A stretch of DNA of 64,000 nt, taken from contig NZ_KE386945.1 of NCBI RefSeq assembly GCF_000429725.1, positions 65,959 through 129,958 on the forward strand, given 5' to 3'. The notes under the pieces are model-generated. The model searched no databases. It was not told where the DNA came from and worked only from the letters and a program-made list of their open reading frames with translations. The position numbers and the translations under genes were made by a program. This document shows, in pieces, positions 62,529 through 64,000 of this stretch; within the stretch, counting starts at the first letter, position 1, and every line of letters starts with the position of its first letter. This stretch comes from Alkalicoccus chagannorensis DSM 18086. Lineage in GTDB: Bacteria; Bacillota; Bacilli; Bacillales; Salisediminibacteriaceae.

Positions 62529-63530
62529 TCATCGCAGTTGCTCGGTTAAATCGACTACCGCGGTGATGCGGTAACGCTCTGCCTCCACCCGATCGAGGTG
62601 AAACACAGCACGCCGGTTTTCCAGTACAGGCCCGTCCCCACGGACGCCGTAATCGACATAAATGTTATGAGCGCCGTCCCACACTTCATCAATTGTATAA
62701 TCAAATATTCCATCCACGGGACCGGGTTCATCCAAATACTCCTCGAGCCGCTCTAGTCGTTCTCTAACCGCCCGTTCCGTGAACCAAGGACGAAGCGCCT
62801 CACCAATGTGGACGACGGTGTCGGCATTCACGTCCTCATCCACCAGGCGGCTTTCCCGCTCAGCTTCCAGTCGGAACACCCGCTCCGCTCCTTGCAGGAA
62901 TGCGATCATATCGGCTTCATTCTCGACCTTCTCTTCCCACGCATTCGCCGTCGAGCGGGTCAAAAAAGCACTGAACTGCCCGCGGCTGACAGGTTCGACC
63001 GGCCGGAATGTTCCATCTCCAAATCCTGCAGTAATACCGTTATATAACAGCCGGTGCACGGCCCGGTACGAGTATCGCGCCGGCGCGACATCCCCCATGG
63101 TATCCGGTACCTCCCGCCAGGAAGGGGCATAGGTGAACGCGCGCGTCAATATCACCGCCATCTGCTCCCGTGTCAGCACACCTTCCGGGTCAAACCGCCC
63201 ATCCGGCAGTCCCTGCATCAGCCCGTGAGACGCCGCAGCCTGCACCGCCTCCCAGGCAAAATGAGCGTCATCCATATCCTCGAACGACGTGTCCTGCTCT
63301 GCTTCCTTCAGCTTGAGGACACGACTCATCATCACCGCCCCTTCCGCTCTCGTCAGCGGGCGCTCCGGCCGGATCGTTCCATCCGGATACCCGTTCATCA
63401 CGTCCTCTTGAACAAGCTGCTGGAGACTCCAGTAGAAGGGATGTTCCTCAGATAAATCCGAGAACCCCGCAGACGCAGCCGTCGGCACTGAAAAAAGCAG
63501 CAGCATACTGAAAAAGAATAGTCGCATCAT
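62529..63530 (-). CDS. S-layer homology protein with an unknown C-terminal domain
   Basis: 333 residues. Signal peptide 1-21 (TAASA). Three SLH motifs (about 22-80, 85-140 and 145-200; NGYPDGTIRPERPLTRAE, then LPDGRFDPEGVLTREQM and GFGDGTFRPVEPVSRGQF). The C-terminal domain (210-333) is acidic and beta-rich, an NTF2-like or DUF-type fold at a guess (IDEVWDGAHNIYVDYGVRGD). It is exported and wall-bound. Two adjacent ATGs serve as possible starts; the ribosome site is weak. It lies outside the AT-rich island and has the GC-rich codon use of the rest of the window. Confidence 0.85.
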   Translation of the reverse strand: MMRLFFFSMLLLFSVPTAASAGFSDLSEEHPFYWSLQQLVQEDVMNGYPDGTIRPERPLTRAEGAVMMSRVLKLKEAEQDTSFEDMDDAHFAWEAVQAAASHGLMQGLPDGRFDPEGVLTREQMAVILTRAFTYAPSWREVPDTMGDVAPARYSYRAVHRLLYNGITAGFGDGTFRPVEPVSRGQFSAFLTRSTANAWEEKVENEADMIAFLQGAERVFRLEAERESRLVDEDVNADTVVHIGEALRPWFTERAVRERLERLEEYLDEPGPVDGIFDYTIDEVWDGAHNIYVDYGVRGDGPVLENRRAVFHLDRVEAERYRITAVVDLTEQLR

Positions 63531-64000
63531 GATCCCGGCAGCTCCGGCGTACAGGCGCTGCCTCCCCCCTCTCTTGTTTCACGTCGTTCATTCCATCTTC
63601 TTTCATTATATCGGAAGAAAGGCTTCCGTTTTGTACGTTTTTACATTATTTGCATCAGGACCTAAGCCAGTAAAACAATCCCCCGACCTTGTATCTATAA
63701 ACGATGTTTTGTGGTGCAGGCTGCTAAGAGCGGCCTGCGGAAATGAGGTTACCGATGCTTTTTTCTGCGGCTCTGACTGCGGCTGATCCGAAAGCGTGTC
63801 GCTTCACCAATCTTTTGCGTCGCTTCGGCTCATGGAGCGGGCGGCCTGACGCCGCATGCGGGTCGCCCGCCGGATATTTTGAGCCACACCGCTGGTTTTG
63901 AGCCACCTCGCGACATCTTTGGGCCGCTTCTGCCCGGAATGTCGACGCTTCCCCCGGGTTTTGAGCCAGCCAAACCCTCAGCCCCTCATCCACCTAACTT
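63531..64000. other. Gene-free end of the window with a family B repeat
   Basis: 63531-63717 should hold the promoter of the SLH gene at 62529. The remainder is a family B repeat that reaches or nearly reaches the window end. Confidence 0.5.
63718..63998 (+). repeat. Repeat family B, copy 5
   Basis: Begins with a diverged hairpin (CAGGCTGC/GCGGCCTG), then CTGATCCGAAAGCGTGTCGC, a GC-rich palindromic block, the GAGCCAC units and CTCATCCACCTAA at the end, as in copy 1. Same orientation as all other B copies; a following unit could lie beyond the window. Confidence 0.8.

Overview
The window looks like chromosome from a moderately halophilic or haloalkaliphilic member of the Bacillaceae (Alkalicoccus/Salisediminibacterium-like). 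The reasons are Firmicute AGGAGG-type ribosome sites with frequent TTG/GTG starts, KipI/KipA/YcsF, Med-like and TcaA-like proteins, a CIRCE operator, several S-layer-homology (SLH) proteins, very acidic secreted enzymes and a PutP transporter. Most of the window is GC-rich; 53.4-62.5 kb is clearly AT-rich. The genus is an inference. I saw no rRNA, tRNA or CRISPR array.

Layout. 0.1-5.4 kb (minus): one operon of a Med-like lipoprotein, a PAS sensor kinase and the 5-oxoprolinase genes pxpB-pxpA-pxpC, joined by 4-base overlaps. 5.8-8.6 kb: ppc. 9.0-10.3 kb: a DUF3100-type membrane protein pair. 10.4-11.9 kb: putP. 12-13.3 kb: repeats. 13.3-14.2 kb: a GAF-STAS gene interrupted by an in-frame TGA. 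14.3-17.3 kb: a glycerate-kinase-like gene, a small unknown gene, repeats and a ROK kinase. 17.4-19.4 kb: htpG under CIRCE. 19.4-23.4 kb: GH16-like lipoprotein with VanZ-like protein, a TcaA-like protein and a membrane protein. 23.4-26.1 kb: repeats and a divergent pair of LuxR-type regulators.

26.5-51 kb is mainly cell-surface and secreted functions: a serine hydrolase with a stalk domain, an exported FAD-family lipoprotein, SLH-CAP proteins, a GNAT protein, an SLH-anchored alpha-amylase next to a giant SLH-anchored amylopullulanase (a duplicated pair with duplicated control regions), a Kv-type channel, an aldo/keto reductase and two paralogous stalk-domain proteins. The two starch enzymes should degrade alpha-glucans at the cell surface under LacI/CcpA-type control.

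51.2-53.3 kb holds a small membrane protein, a third LuxR paralogue and a Fic toxin with a 55-residue upstream partner. 53.6-62.0 kb is a compact AT-rich operon of three different dynamin-like GTPases, an unknown protein, a CFI-box protein, an isoprenoid-synthase-fold protein with two Asp-rich motifs, a zinc-ribbon protein and a tiny membrane protein. This is the best candidate for an undescribed system, most likely membrane-directed stress response or phage defence. The window ends with another SLH protein and a repeat.

Three interspersed repeat families (A about 170 bp, B about 285 bp in tandem pairs, C about 130 bp next to terminators) fill most of the large intergenic gaps.
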